NCBI RefSeq assembly: GCF_013373065.1
Contig: NZ_JABXIN010000020.1
Location: forward strand, 1-64,000
Direction: 5' to 3'
Origin: Algoriphagus sp.
GTDB taxonomy: Bacteria > Bacteroidota > Bacteroidia > Cytophagales > Cyclobacteriaceae
DNA: 64,000 bases
Shown here: positions 8,935 through 16,485 of the stretch, in pieces
Layout of the letters: every line of letters starts with the position of its first letter
Numbering within the stretch: position 1 is the stretch's first letter
The notes under the pieces: generated by a model
What the model was told of the DNA's origin: nothing
The model's input: the letters and a program-made list of their open reading frames with translations, nothing else
The model's database searches: none
Made by a program: the position numbers and the translations under genes

Positions 8935-9027
8935 GAGGTATTGAGGAATAAAGATTTGAGCGAGTTTAAATTCTTGTCTTTAACTAGGAATTTAACTTCC
9001 CATAAGAACTTTAAAGATTCCAAGAAG
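8935..9027 (+). pseudogene. GIY-YIG nuclease remnant (C-terminal tail only)
   Basis: In this frame the translation ends RNLTSHKNFKDSKK, matching the end of the intact nuclease at 9296-9616 (KNLTSHENFKDSK) over about 31 residues. The N-terminal three quarters, including the GIY-YIG catalytic motif, is missing. The stop codon at the homologous position is lost (AAG in place of TAG). Confidence 0.65.
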
Positions 9028-9046
9028 CCTACTAGTAAATTCCAAA

Positions 9047-9072
9047 AGGCTTCGACTCCGCTCAGACTGACA
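9047..9072 (-). repeat. Hairpin repeat, right end of cassette 1
   Basis: Read on the minus strand it begins TGTCAGTCT and ends AGCCT around the same loop GAGCGGAGTCGA. One stem pair is mismatched (T/C). Confidence 0.75.
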
Positions 9073-9206
9073 GAGTTTGGAGTGAAATTTTTGGGAAGTC
9101 CTTAAACGCGACTATGCTTAAGTTCCGCGCTGGACGGAATATTGATGTGAAATCTAGTCAAAATACCTTTCCAAAATGGTCAACAATAATGAGGATTAGC
9201 GACTAA

Positions 9207-9232
9207 TGTCAGACCGAGCGGAGTCGAGGTCT
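9207..9232 (+). repeat. Hairpin repeat, left end of cassette 2
   Basis: Identical to the left repeats of cassettes 1 and 3 (AGACC stem, loop GAGCGGAGTCGA, GGTCT). It lies 63 nt upstream of the GIY-YIG start codon. Confidence 0.8.
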
Positions 9233-9295
9233 TAATTTTTAAAAAATGTTAGTTTTAAATAAATAAAATTTTCGGTTGTAAACATCTTGACCTTG

Positions 9296-9616
9296 ATGAA
9301 AAGATTTTTCGTTTACATATTAAAATGTTCCGATGATAGTTATTATACGGGAGTAACTAATTCATTGGATCGAAGATTGGCAGAACATGAAGAGGGTAGA
9401 GATTCATCTTGCTATACTTTCAAAAGAAGACCTATAAAACTTGTATTCAGTCAAGATTTTATGGATGTCAAGGAGGCAATTTCATTTGAGAAACAATTGA
9501 AAAATTGGAGCCGAAAGAAAAAAGAGGCACTGATCAATAAAAATTGGAACGAACTAAAATCCTTGGCTGCTTGTAAGAATTTAACTTCCCATGAGAACTT
9601 TAAAGATTCCAAGTAG
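9296..9616 (+). CDS. GIY-YIG nuclease family protein
   Basis: A 106-residue single-domain GIY-YIG protein (YhbQ/UPF0213-like size). The signature is VYILKCSDDSYYTG near the N-terminus (VYI and YTG in place of GIY and YIG). It is followed by the conserved Arg in SLDRRLAEH and the metal-binding Glu in SFEKQLK, then a basic stretch (WSRKKKEAL). All catalytic positions appear to be present. The ATG at 9296 is preferred to an upstream TTG (9287), because the family begins directly with the catalytic strand. The gene sits inside hairpin repeats with two deleted copies beside it, which suggests that nuclease and repeats move together. Family members otherwise have unclear roles in DNA processing. 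Confidence 0.88.
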   Translation: MKRFFVYILKCSDDSYYTGVTNSLDRRLAEHEEGRDSSCYTFKRRPIKLVFSQDFMDVKEAISFEKQLKNWSRKKKEALINKNWNELKSLAACKNLTSHENFKDSK

Positions 9617-9636
9617 CTTTAATGCAAATTGCTTTA

Positions 9637-9684
9637 AGGCTTCGACTCCAGTCATCCTGAGCGAAGTCGAAGGGTCAGCCTGAA
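9637..9684 (-). repeat. Disrupted right end of cassette 2 with nested hairpin
   Basis: Starts as the usual right repeat (AGGCTTCGACTCC). It is then interrupted by a plus-oriented relative of the same family at about 9651-9678: ATCCT, loop GAGCGAAGTCGA, AGGGT. It resumes with TCAGCCTGA. One hairpin appears to have inserted into, or recombined with, another. Confidence 0.6.
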
Positions 9685-9766
9685 AGAAAATTGGAGTAAA
9701 ATTCAAGTGAGACACGTTTCAAAATGGTCAATTCAATTTAGGCCTGATCCAGAGGTGAAAGTGAAG

Positions 9767-9792
9767 TGTCAGACCGAGCGGAGTCGAGGTCT
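9767..9792 (+). repeat. Hairpin repeat, left end of cassette 3
   Basis: Identical to the other two left repeats, with the same AGACC/GGTCT stem and the same 12-nt loop. Confidence 0.8.
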
Positions 9793-9799
9793 CTATATA

Positions 9800-9895
9800 A
9801 ATAAGATACTAATGGAAAAAAATTACAAAAATTTAAAACCCTTGGTTCCATGCAGGAATTTAACTTCCTATAATACCTTTAAATATTTCAAATAG
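9800..9895 (+). pseudogene. GIY-YIG nuclease remnant (C-terminal tail only)
   Basis: Translation in this frame gives NKILMEKNYKNLK and then CRNLTSYNTFKYFK followed by a stop codon. It aligns with the last 31 residues of the intact nuclease, and the stop codon is at the same position. The catalytic part is deleted. Confidence 0.65.
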
Positions 9896-9914
9896 CCTTA
9901 AAGTAAATCTATAA

Positions 9915-9940
9915 AGGCTTCGACTCCGCTCAGCCTGACA
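9915..9940 (-). repeat. Hairpin repeat, right end of cassette 3
   Basis: On the minus strand: TGTC, then AGGCT, loop GAGCGGAGTCGA, AGCCT. The stem AGGCT/AGCCT is a perfect complement although two of its pairs differ from those of the left repeat. Confidence 0.8.
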
Positions 9941-9990
9941 GAATATTAGAAAAAATACTAGTCAATCAGCCCTGAAAAGGCTATTTCTCT

Positions 9991-10200
9991 TTAAACAGGC
10001 TTCGCAATAAACCCAGCCTTCAAAACAGTTTTAAAAACTTCTTCCTCGGTGATATCCTCTGATTCAACTGTCAAAATTCGATCATCACTTTTCAAATCCA
10101 CATCCCAAGACTGGATTTTAGATTCAGCATTCAATTTAGGCTCAACTTTCGCCAAGCAATTCCCGCAGTTAATATTGGTTTTGAATTTTAGTGTCTTCAT
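9991..10200 (-). CDS. Heavy-metal-associated (HMA) domain protein, copper chaperone-like
   Basis: A 69-residue protein made of one ferredoxin-like HMA domain. The metal motif N-C-G-N-C is at residues 12-16, and the rest fits the usual beta-alpha-beta-beta-alpha-beta order. The length matches CopZ/Atx1-type chaperones, which carry Cu(I) in the cytoplasm. It lies near the Cus operon but is separated from it by the GIY-YIG cassettes, so it is probably transcribed separately. A mercury-binding role is a less likely alternative. Confidence 0.85.
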   Translation of the reverse strand: MKTLKFKTNINCGNCLAKVEPKLNAESKIQSWDVDLKSDDRILTVESEDITEEEVFKTVLKAGFIAKPV

Positions 10201-10266
10201 AATTTTAAATTTGATGTAAACACAATACTGATTCGATGAAAAATGTTCCCTAAAAAGACATTCATC

Positions 10267-11247
10267 TTATGGTTGAATAGCTTTTTCCCAATTTAAAACC
10301 TCGATGGTGTTCAGTTCAGGCCCGCCACCTCTATTTGCTGAACCTGCAGCGACATAAATTTTTCCATTTAAAAAGACAACTCCGGTACCATGTCTACCTT
10401 GGTTTAATGGAGCTAAGCTTTTCCAGGTATTATTTCTGGTATCTAAAACCTCCACTTCTGCATGGGCTGATTCCTGAGCAGCACTTTCTCCATTCATAAT
10501 GACCAAATAAGGACCTATCCCTAAATTGGAGTTCCCGGCTCTTGGAGTCGGAATTTTAGTGGCAGCTGTTTCCCATTTTCCAGTTTCAAAATCATAAAAA
10601 TCAATTTCGTCGATGGTTGTTTCCAAAACTTTGCCTACCGCGGCATGGGAAGTTCGACCACCTGCAAGGTATAATCGATTTCCAACTAGTGCAGCGCTCA
10701 CATGGTCTCTTGCTCTCGGGGCATCGGCTAGGGGACTCCAGGTTCCGGTTTTGGGATCCAAAACATCAAACCATGGCACGAAGCCTTCGTAATGACCATC
10801 TTGAATTCCACCAACCAAATAAATCTTTCCATTTTTGACAGCAACTCCTGCCGAACCTCTCATTCGTCCTTCTGGAAGTTTTGGGCCTTTTCTCCAGGTT
10901 TTATTTTCTGGGTTAAAAATCCAACAGTTTTCAATCGGAGTTTCATGTGGATATCCCCCTGTAAAAGCTCCAATAATCCAAATTTCATTTTCAAAACTAA
11001 CTGCCTGAAAATGGCTGATTTCCATGGGTGCATCCGCCACTTTTGTCCAAGTGGAGGTTTTTGGGTCAAATTCATCCACGGAACGATCACCACGTCCTCC
11101 CAAGGCATATAATTTCCCATTGCATTCAACAAATGAGTTTTCATGCCTTTTCATAGCTTCTCCTTTTGCCGAGATTTCTTGCCAAGTTTCCTGTGCAAAA
11201 AGGTTCAAACTCAAAAAAATAAGAAGGATAGAAAGATAGGGTTTCAT
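10267..11247 (-). CDS. Exported kelch-repeat beta-propeller protein
   Basis: A 326-residue protein from the ATG at 11247, which places a clean Sec signal peptide at the N-terminus (MKPYLSILLIF, ending LFAQ). At least five kelch repeats follow, each with a Gly-Gly pair and a downstream W in patterns such as LYALGGRGD, IYLVGGIQDG, LYLAGGRTS and IYVAAGSANRGG. This predicts a beta-propeller in the periplasm or outside the cell. Relatives include galactose-oxidase-like and N-acetylneuraminate-epimerase-like propellers, but no catalytic residues can be assigned, so substrate and role are unknown. It is not obviously co-transcribed with its neighbours. Confidence 0.8.
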   Translation of the reverse strand: MKPYLSILLIFLSLNLFAQETWQEISAKGEAMKRHENSFVECNGKLYALGGRGDRSVDEFDPKTSTWTKVADAPMEISHFQAVSFENEIWIIGAFTGGYPHETPIENCWIFNPENKTWRKGPKLPEGRMRGSAGVAVKNGKIYLVGGIQDGHYEGFVPWFDVLDPKTGTWSPLADAPRARDHVSAALVGNRLYLAGGRTSHAAVGKVLETTIDEIDFYDFETGKWETAATKIPTPRAGNSNLGIGPYLVIMNGESAAQESAHAEVEVLDTRNNTWKSLAPLNQGRHGTGVVFLNGKIYVAAGSANRGGGPELNTIEVLNWEKAIQP

Positions 11248-11355
11248 AGGGCTTTGGTTTTGATGGTTCAAATTATAATCTGAATGTTAATCTTCCTAGG
11301 TGTTTCCTAATTGAATAACCTATTAAAACTAACTTTCTAACTTTCCACTTCTATC

Positions 11356-12207
11356 TCACCCTTTCCCCAAATCCAAAATATCCCGGATCTGATTGATTTC
11401 GGCTAATTCTTGGTGAATACTTTCCTTATCAGAAGCAGCAATCTTTTCTCTAATACTGCTCAAATTGGCAATGTAACCATCCAAAGCAGCCAAAATATTT
11501 TCTTGGTTTTCTGTCAAAATCGGCGCCCACATCGCTGGGCTGGATTTTGCCAGTCGGACGGTGGAGGCAAAACCTGAGCCTGCCATATCAAAGATATTTC
11601 GGTCATCTTCCATTTTTTGAAGAACTGTTTTACCCAGCATAAAGGAGGAAATATGAGAAAGGTGAGAGACAAATGCCAAGTGGCGATCATGCTCCTCCGG
11701 ATCCATAAACCGAAGCTTCATATTGAGTGCCTCAAATAGATGATAAGCCTTTTCCTTCAGATGTAAATCCGTTTTTTCCATCTCGCAAAGAATCATCACT
11801 TTTCCATCTAAAAGATCAGAAAAAGCTGCTTTTGGACCACTGTATTCAGTACCTGCAATGGGGTGACCTGCTAAATACTGCTTTCGCTTTGGATGGTTTT
11901 CTACTAGTTGGCAAAGCTTGGATTTGGTTGAACCTAAATCAATGACCAAGGTTTCTTCTCCTATTTGATCTAAAGTTTCTTCCAAAATCTTACCCAAGCT
12001 ATCAGCAGGAGTGGCTAAAAGGACAATATCTGTATCAGCGTCGGGTTGTTTTTTTGCTTCAGTAATAATGCCTAAGATTTCAGCGTCTTTCTGATTCTTT
12101 TCAGAAATGTCATATCCGGTTACAACGAGTTCGGGGAATTTTCTGCGGGCTGCCAAACTGAAAGAACCTCCCAATAATCCCAACCCGATAATGTGTATTT
12201 TTTTCAT
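11356..12207 (-). CDS. tyrA: Prephenate dehydrogenase
   Basis: A 283-residue enzyme converting prephenate to 4-hydroxyphenylpyruvate with NAD(P)+. The N-terminal Rossmann motif G-L-G-L-L-G-G-S follows MKKIHI directly, which supports the ATG at 12207; this start leaves a 5-bp gap from the aminotransferase stop codon. The substrate-binding segment with H-P-I-A-G-T-E is visible near the middle, followed by the all-helical C-terminal domain. There is no ACT or chorismate mutase domain: mutase activity is supplied by the DAHP synthase fusions upstream. It is the last gene of the aromatic amino acid operon. Confidence 0.94.
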   Translation of the reverse strand: MKKIHIIGLGLLGGSFSLAARRKFPELVVTGYDISEKNQKDAEILGIITEAKKQPDADTDIVLLATPADSLGKILEETLDQIGEETLVIDLGSTKSKLCQLVENHPKRKQYLAGHPIAGTEYSGPKAAFSDLLDGKVMILCEMEKTDLHLKEKAYHLFEALNMKLRFMDPEEHDRHLAFVSHLSHISSFMLGKTVLQKMEDDRNIFDMAGSGFASTVRLAKSSPAMWAPILTENQENILAALDGYIANLSSIREKIAASDKESIHQELAEINQIRDILDLGKG

Positions 12208-12212
12208 AGGTT

Positions 12213-13355
12213 TTAAGCTTTGATGCGTTTGATTGCTTCTAAGATTTTGTATTCTGGCATACAAAGGGAAATTCGGACATAATCCTTGCCTGCATTCCCA
12301 AAGATTTTTCCCGGTGTAATGAAAATGTGTTTCTCATAAAGTAATTGATCGACCAATTCCTCAGCGTTTACTTTAGAAGGGACTTTTCCCCAAACGAAAA
12401 GACCGGATCGTTCTTTTTCAACCTCCAATTGAAGAAGTTCAGCAAGTTGCCAAACCAATTTTCTTCGGTTGATATACTGTTGATTCAATTCTTCAAACCA
12501 AGGTTTTCCCAATTGTAAGGCGGCAATCGCACCTTTTTGAATACCCAAAAACATACCGGAATCCATATTGGATTTTACGCGGAGGATCCCTTGCAGCCAT
12601 TCCTTTTTTCCACAAATCATTCCCACACGCCAACCAGGAATATTATAGGTTTTGCTTAAAGAATTTAATTCCAAGGCAACTTCTTTCGCTCCGTCAAGTG
12701 CAAGAATGCTGAGTGGTTCTGGAGTCAAAATATGAGAATAGGGATTATCATGAACCAAAATCAAATCATGCTTTTTTGAAAAATTGATCAAATCCTGGAA
12801 TAGTTTCTTGCTTCCCCGATGTCCTGTAGGCATATGGGGATAATTCACCCAGAACAACTTGACCTTTTTTAAATCCAGTTTTTCCAAAAATGACCAATCC
12901 GGTGCCCCGTCTTCCTGAAGGGGGTAATAAATGGGTTCACATTCCAGTAATTTGGTGACAGAGGTATAGGTGGGATAGCCTGGATCAGGAATCAAAACTG
13001 CATCTCCCGGGTTCAGGAATGCCAAACTAATGTGCAAGATTCCTTCTTTGGAGCCCATCAAGGGAAGGATCTCTTCGAAGGGATTGAGATCAACTTGAAA
13101 TTCCCGTCGATAATAGTCACTCATGGCAATCCGCATTTCGGGGATTCCTTGATAGGATTGGTAGCCATGGGCTTGGCTCTGGGAAGCAGTATTCTGCAAG
13201 GCTTGAATCACCTTTGGGTCGGGAGGAAGATCAGGGCTTCCGATTCCCAAATTAATGACGGGTTTGCCCTCGGCAATGAGTTGATTGACTTCTCGGAGTT
13301 TTGCAGAAAAATAGTACTCCTGAGCCGATTTCATTCTGTTCGCGAACTCATTCAT
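12213..13355 (-). CDS. PLP-dependent class I/II aminotransferase (aromatic pathway)
   Basis: A 380-residue fold-type I aminotransferase. The PLP lysine is K235 in NSLSKTYNIPGWRVG, and the conserved N-Y-P segment and the Arg near the C-terminus (DYVRISLC) are present. It overlaps the pheA stop codon by one base (TAATG) and precedes tyrA by 5 bp. The context therefore points to transamination of phenylpyruvate and 4-hydroxyphenylpyruvate to Phe and Tyr. By sequence alone it also resembles aspartate and LL-diaminopimelate-type aminotransferases, so specificity rests on context. Confidence 0.88.
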   Translation of the reverse strand: MNEFANRMKSAQEYYFSAKLREVNQLIAEGKPVINLGIGSPDLPPDPKVIQALQNTASQSQAHGYQSYQGIPEMRIAMSDYYRREFQVDLNPFEEILPLMGSKEGILHISLAFLNPGDAVLIPDPGYPTYTSVTKLLECEPIYYPLQEDGAPDWSFLEKLDLKKVKLFWVNYPHMPTGHRGSKKLFQDLINFSKKHDLILVHDNPYSHILTPEPLSILALDGAKEVALELNSLSKTYNIPGWRVGMICGKKEWLQGILRVKSNMDSGMFLGIQKGAIAALQLGKPWFEELNQQYINRRKLVWQLAELLQLEVEKERSGLFVWGKVPSKVNAEELVDQLLYEKHIFITPGKIFGNAGKDYVRISLCMPEYKILEAIKRIKA

Positions 13356-14176
13356 TATCTTCGACTTTGGTATTCACCCAAAATTTTTAGACTTCCAAAA
13401 TCCTTTTTGACCAGTTGCATGGCTTGGATAAACATCCGATAATCTTCAAAGACCGCATCAATAAAAAAGGCATATTCCCAAGGCTTGTCAATCACCGGAA
13501 TGGACTGAATTTTACTTAAATCGAGTCCGTATTCGCTGAGATGAGTTAAAAGTTTTGCCAAACCTCCGGCTTCATTTTGAATGGTGATTTTAAAAGAGGC
13601 TTTGTTGGGAATGTATTGCTTGGTGGATGTTTCTTTTTCCAAAATGATAAAGCGGGTGAAATTATCCTTCACGGTTTGGATGTCTCGGGATACGATCTCC
13701 AAACCATAGGTTTTTGCAGCAATTTCACTTGCAATGGCTGCGACTCCTTTTAGGTTTTCGTCTGCAATTCGTTTGGCAACACTTGCGGTGTCCACATCCT
13801 CTTTGGGAACGAGGTTGGGATGTTTTGCTAAAAATGTTTTGCATTGCAGGAGTGCCATGGGATGGGAACGAACTTCATTTAACTCGTGAATCGTTTGGCC
13901 TTTTAAAGCCATCAATTGATGGGCAATGGGCAAATAATATTCCTCCTGAATGTTGAGATCATAGCGATCAATCAAGTCGTAATTAGGTAAGATTGCACCT
14001 GCGATTGAATTTTCAATCGCCATCACCCCCGCATCTGCCTCTCCTGAAGCGATGGATTGGGCTACTTTTTCAAAGGTTGTGAATGTTAATAACTCGCAGT
14101 CCTTTCCGAAATACTGAAGGGCTACTTGATGATGAAATGATCCTGGAATCCCTTGGATAGCTATTTTTTGACTCAT
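13355..14176 (-). CDS. pheA: Prephenate dehydratase
   Basis: A 273-residue enzyme converting prephenate to phenylpyruvate. It has the two-lobed dehydratase domain, with the T-R-F active-site motif in DNFTRFIIL, followed by a C-terminal ACT domain. The ESRP motif, which in classical enzymes contributes to Phe feedback binding, reads QSIP here (KIQSIPVIDKPWEY). Allosteric control may therefore differ. The ATG at 14176 gives a 4-base ATGA overlap with the aroA stop codon, which supports this start over one further upstream. Translational coupling with aroA is likely. Confidence 0.93.
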   Translation of the reverse strand: MSQKIAIQGIPGSFHHQVALQYFGKDCELLTFTTFEKVAQSIASGEADAGVMAIENSIAGAILPNYDLIDRYDLNIQEEYYLPIAHQLMALKGQTIHELNEVRSHPMALLQCKTFLAKHPNLVPKEDVDTASVAKRIADENLKGVAAIASEIAAKTYGLEIVSRDIQTVKDNFTRFIILEKETSTKQYIPNKASFKITIQNEAGGLAKLLTHLSEYGLDLSKIQSIPVIDKPWEYAFFIDAVFEDYRMFIQAMQLVKKDFGSLKILGEYQSRR

Positions 14177-15396
14177 ATTGATTCTGTTTGAATTCCGGTC
14201 AATTGACAATGATTCCAAAAGCTGGGGTAAGATTTATTGACCACCTGTGGATCTTCAATTAAAACCTTTGTTTTGGTCAATAGTGGCATAAAGGCCATGG
14301 CCATTCGGTGATCATCGTACGTATGAATCTGTACCGAATTCGGCATAGTAACGGATGGGATTACCTGAAAGACTTCGGGCTCGATTTCTTCAAGCTTTGC
14401 ATTGAATTTCCCGAGTTCCTGTTGCAAGGCATAAATCCGATCTGTTTCCTTGATTCGTAAACTTTCCAATCCCGTGAAAATGGAATTTTGTCCAATGATT
14501 GCGCAGGTTACCGCAACTGTTTGGGCCAAATCCGGACAATGGGTAAAGTCAAAGCTTTCCAATCCTTTTACAGCTTGTTTTTCTAATAGCACGCCTCCGG
14601 CATGAAAGGTGGTTTTGACACCCAAATTGTCCATGATGCTTACAATTTTGGCATCACCTTGTAGGCTATTTTTCTTTAATCCTTTCAAAAACAGGGACGC
14701 GGAATCTGCACAGGCCACCAAACTAAACCAATAACTTGCCCCAGACCAATCGCTTTCTACTGAGAAATTTGAAGGTTTGTAGTCTTGATGGGGAACTCGG
14801 ATAATTCGATCTTCCCAAGTGTATTGAATGCTAAAGTTTTTCATCAACTCCAGAGTCATCTCAATATAGGTTCGACTCCCGATTTTCCCTTCTAATTCAA
14901 TTTCCAAGCCTTTAGGAAGGAGTGGAGCAATCATAAGCATTGCCGAGATGTACTGACTTGAGACATCTCCCCTCATTTTGATTTGATGCGCTGTTTGCTC
15001 TTTCAGTCCATGAACAGCCAAAGGAGGGTAGCCTTCTTCATTCATGTAATGAATCTCGGCTCCAACACTTCGAAGTGCTTCAACCAAGATTCCAATTGGT
15101 CGCTGGCACATTCGAGGTGTACCGGTTAGTACTTTATGCTGATTGGTGATTGCGGCATAGGCTGTTAAAAATCGCATCGTTGTACCCGCATCCAATACAT
15201 CGTATATGGGTGGATTACTCCGTAAAATTTGGATCATGGTCTGGGTATCCCGAGCCTCTGCCAGATTGCTTATTTTGTTTTGACCTTCAGTCAAAGCATC
15301 GATTATTAATACCCGATTGGATTCACTTTTTGAAGAAGGAAGAGGGATTTCAGTAGGCGTAAAGCTGGATTTTTGGCTTAGTTCAAGAATATCCAT
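14173..15396 (-). CDS. aroA: 3-phosphoshikimate 1-carboxyvinyltransferase (EPSP synthase)
   Basis: A 407-residue enzyme that joins shikimate 3-phosphate and PEP. Visible family motifs are the N-terminal PSSKSESNR (Lys-Ser, substrate phosphate), the D-A-G-T-T-M-R-F segment, and the C-terminal KETDR and DDHRMAMAF motifs. The length is normal, slightly short of 427 in E. coli. It lies 18 bp after aroB and overlaps pheA by 4 bp within the aromatic operon. No aroC, aroE or aroK lies in the window, so the operon covers the entry, EPSP and terminal steps only. Confidence 0.95.
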   Translation of the reverse strand: MDILELSQKSSFTPTEIPLPSSKSESNRVLIIDALTEGQNKISNLAEARDTQTMIQILRSNPPIYDVLDAGTTMRFLTAYAAITNQHKVLTGTPRMCQRPIGILVEALRSVGAEIHYMNEEGYPPLAVHGLKEQTAHQIKMRGDVSSQYISAMLMIAPLLPKGLEIELEGKIGSRTYIEMTLELMKNFSIQYTWEDRIIRVPHQDYKPSNFSVESDWSGASYWFSLVACADSASLFLKGLKKNSLQGDAKIVSIMDNLGVKTTFHAGGVLLEKQAVKGLESFDFTHCPDLAQTVAVTCAIIGQNSIFTGLESLRIKETDRIYALQQELGKFNAKLEEIEPEVFQVIPSVTMPNSVQIHTYDDHRMAMAFMPLLTKTKVLIEDPQVVNKSYPSFWNHCQLTGIQTESI

Positions 15397-15414
15397 AGCT
15401 GGAAATAAAAAGCA

Positions 15415-16485
15415 TTAAAGTGATTGGTAAAATTGGATAGCTGCGTGGATTTCTTCAGGCTTCACAGCGATATTAAATTGGCAGTGGCCAATTTCATTGA
15501 GTAAGGAGAGGAGTAGGGTTTGCCCAACATTCTTTTTATCCTGAAAACACAAATGAATGATCGGGTCTATATCTTCTTTCTGAATCTTAATTTTTCCGTA
15601 TACCTGAAGGAAGGCTTGGGTTAGTTTGTCTAGATCGTTTGAACTCAAACCACATTTTTTCAAAGAAAGCCAGCCTTCACAAATCATCCCAGCGGCAATG
15701 GCTTCTCCATGAAGGAGGTGTTTGCTGGTATCCAGAAAATATGTTTCAAAAGCATGTCCGATGGTGTGGCCAAAATTCAGGATTTTTCGAAGTCCGGCCT
15801 CTTTTGGATCTGCTTGTACCACCTCTTTCTTAATTTCTACAGACTTCTTGATCAGGACGCTCCAGTTATTTTCCTGCCATTTTTCGAAGGAAAGCTGGTT
15901 AAAATAGTCTGCATCCTGTATCAAACCATGCTTAATGATTTCGGCAAAACCGGATCGAAGTTCGCGATTGGGAAGAGTCTTTAGAAATTCCGGTGCAATT
16001 AAAACCCATTCAGGTTCATTGAATACCCCCAAGTGGTTTTTAAGCCCTTCAAAATCAACCCCCAATTTACCGCCTACACTGGCATCCACTTGAGATAATA
16101 GGGTAGTAGGCAAGTTGACAAATCGGATTCCTCGCTTGTAAATGCTGGCACAAAAACCACCCATATCTCCGATGACTCCTCCTCCCAAATTGAGCATCAG
16201 GGCTTGCCGATCCAATCCGGATTTGGTCATTTCCGACCAGATTTTCGAACAGGTATCCAAGTTTTTATGGGTTTCACCTGCCGGGACCGTAAAATGATGG
16301 AATCCTTTTGGAAGGGCCTGCCCGATCAATGGAAAGCACTTTTCCTGGGTGTTTTCATCCGTCAGGACAAAAAGTGACGAAAAGGAAAGGCTTTCTAATT
16401 GCTGCTGGAGCGTTTCAACGAGCTGGTCAGTATGGATAACCGGATTCACAGAATTTATTTTTTGATCAAAGGTAAAAGAAATCAA
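15415..16485 (-). CDS. aroB: 3-dehydroquinate synthase
   Basis: A 356-residue NAD-dependent enzyme that cyclises DAHP to 3-dehydroquinate. The family motifs GGGVIGDMGGF, TTLLSQVDASVGGK and the metal-site histidines in NFGHTIGHA are all present. No ATG exists near the N-terminus. The likely start is TTG at 16485, giving MISFTFDQK; a GTG at codon 14 is the alternative. The TTG lies in the U-run of a terminator-like hairpin (16485-16512) that separates it from the DAHP synthase gene, so expression of aroB and the downstream genes may be reduced relative to that gene. Confidence 0.94.
   Translation of the reverse strand: MISFTFDQKINSVNPVIHTDQLVETLQQQLESLSFSSLFVLTDENTQEKCFPLIGQALPKGFHHFTVPAGETHKNLDTCSKIWSEMTKSGLDRQALMLNLGGGVIGDMGGFCASIYKRGIRFVNLPTTLLSQVDASVGGKLGVDFEGLKNHLGVFNEPEWVLIAPEFLKTLPNRELRSGFAEIIKHGLIQDADYFNQLSFEKWQENNWSVLIKKSVEIKKEVVQADPKEAGLRKILNFGHTIGHAFETYFLDTSKHLLHGEAIAAGMICEGWLSLKKCGLSSNDLDKLTQAFLQVYGKIKIQKEDIDPIIHLCFQDKKNVGQTLLLSLLNEIGHCQFNIAVKPEEIHAAIQFYQSL

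Larger units (their letters stand above)
8895..9072 (+). mobile_element. GIY-YIG cassette 1, internally deleted
   Basis: A 178-bp unit bounded by the left hairpin repeat (8895-8920) and the inverted right repeat (9047-9072). The 26-bp ends match at 22 of 26 positions. Inside is only the C-terminal coding tail of a GIY-YIG gene and no start codon or catalytic domain. It has the structure of a non-autonomous (MITE-like) deletion derivative of cassette 2. Confidence 0.65.
9207..9684 (+). mobile_element. GIY-YIG cassette 2, intact nuclease gene
   Basis: The left hairpin repeat (9207-9232) is followed by the complete GIY-YIG gene and a disrupted right repeat (9637-9684). A motif CAAAATGGTCAA about 30-50 bp before the left repeat recurs before cassette 3 (CAAAATGGTCAATT), and a GGAGTNAAATT motif follows the right ends of cassettes 1 and 2. 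The cassettes are therefore tandem copies of a unit larger than the hairpin-bounded segment. This is the only copy that could encode an active enzyme. Confidence 0.65.
9767..9940 (+). mobile_element. GIY-YIG cassette 3, internally deleted
   Basis: A 174-bp unit with the left repeat at 9767-9792 and the right repeat at 9915-9940, inverted and matching at 22 of 26 positions. As in cassette 1, only the C-terminal tail of the nuclease gene remains between the ends. Confidence 0.65.

Noticed and set aside
8841..9023. A 60-codon minus-strand frame opposite cassette 1.
   Set aside because: It reads the hairpin repeat and the antisense of the nuclease tail; no independent support.
9707..9895. A 62-codon frame read as a separate small protein.
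   Set aside because: The first half translates through the hairpin repeat (TERSRG) and only the end matches the nuclease tail, so it is a deleted copy rather than a gene.
8895..9940. Reading the hairpin repeats as a CRISPR array.
   Set aside because: The repeats are inverted pairs with unequal spacing around gene remnants, not evenly spaced direct repeats, and no cas gene is present.
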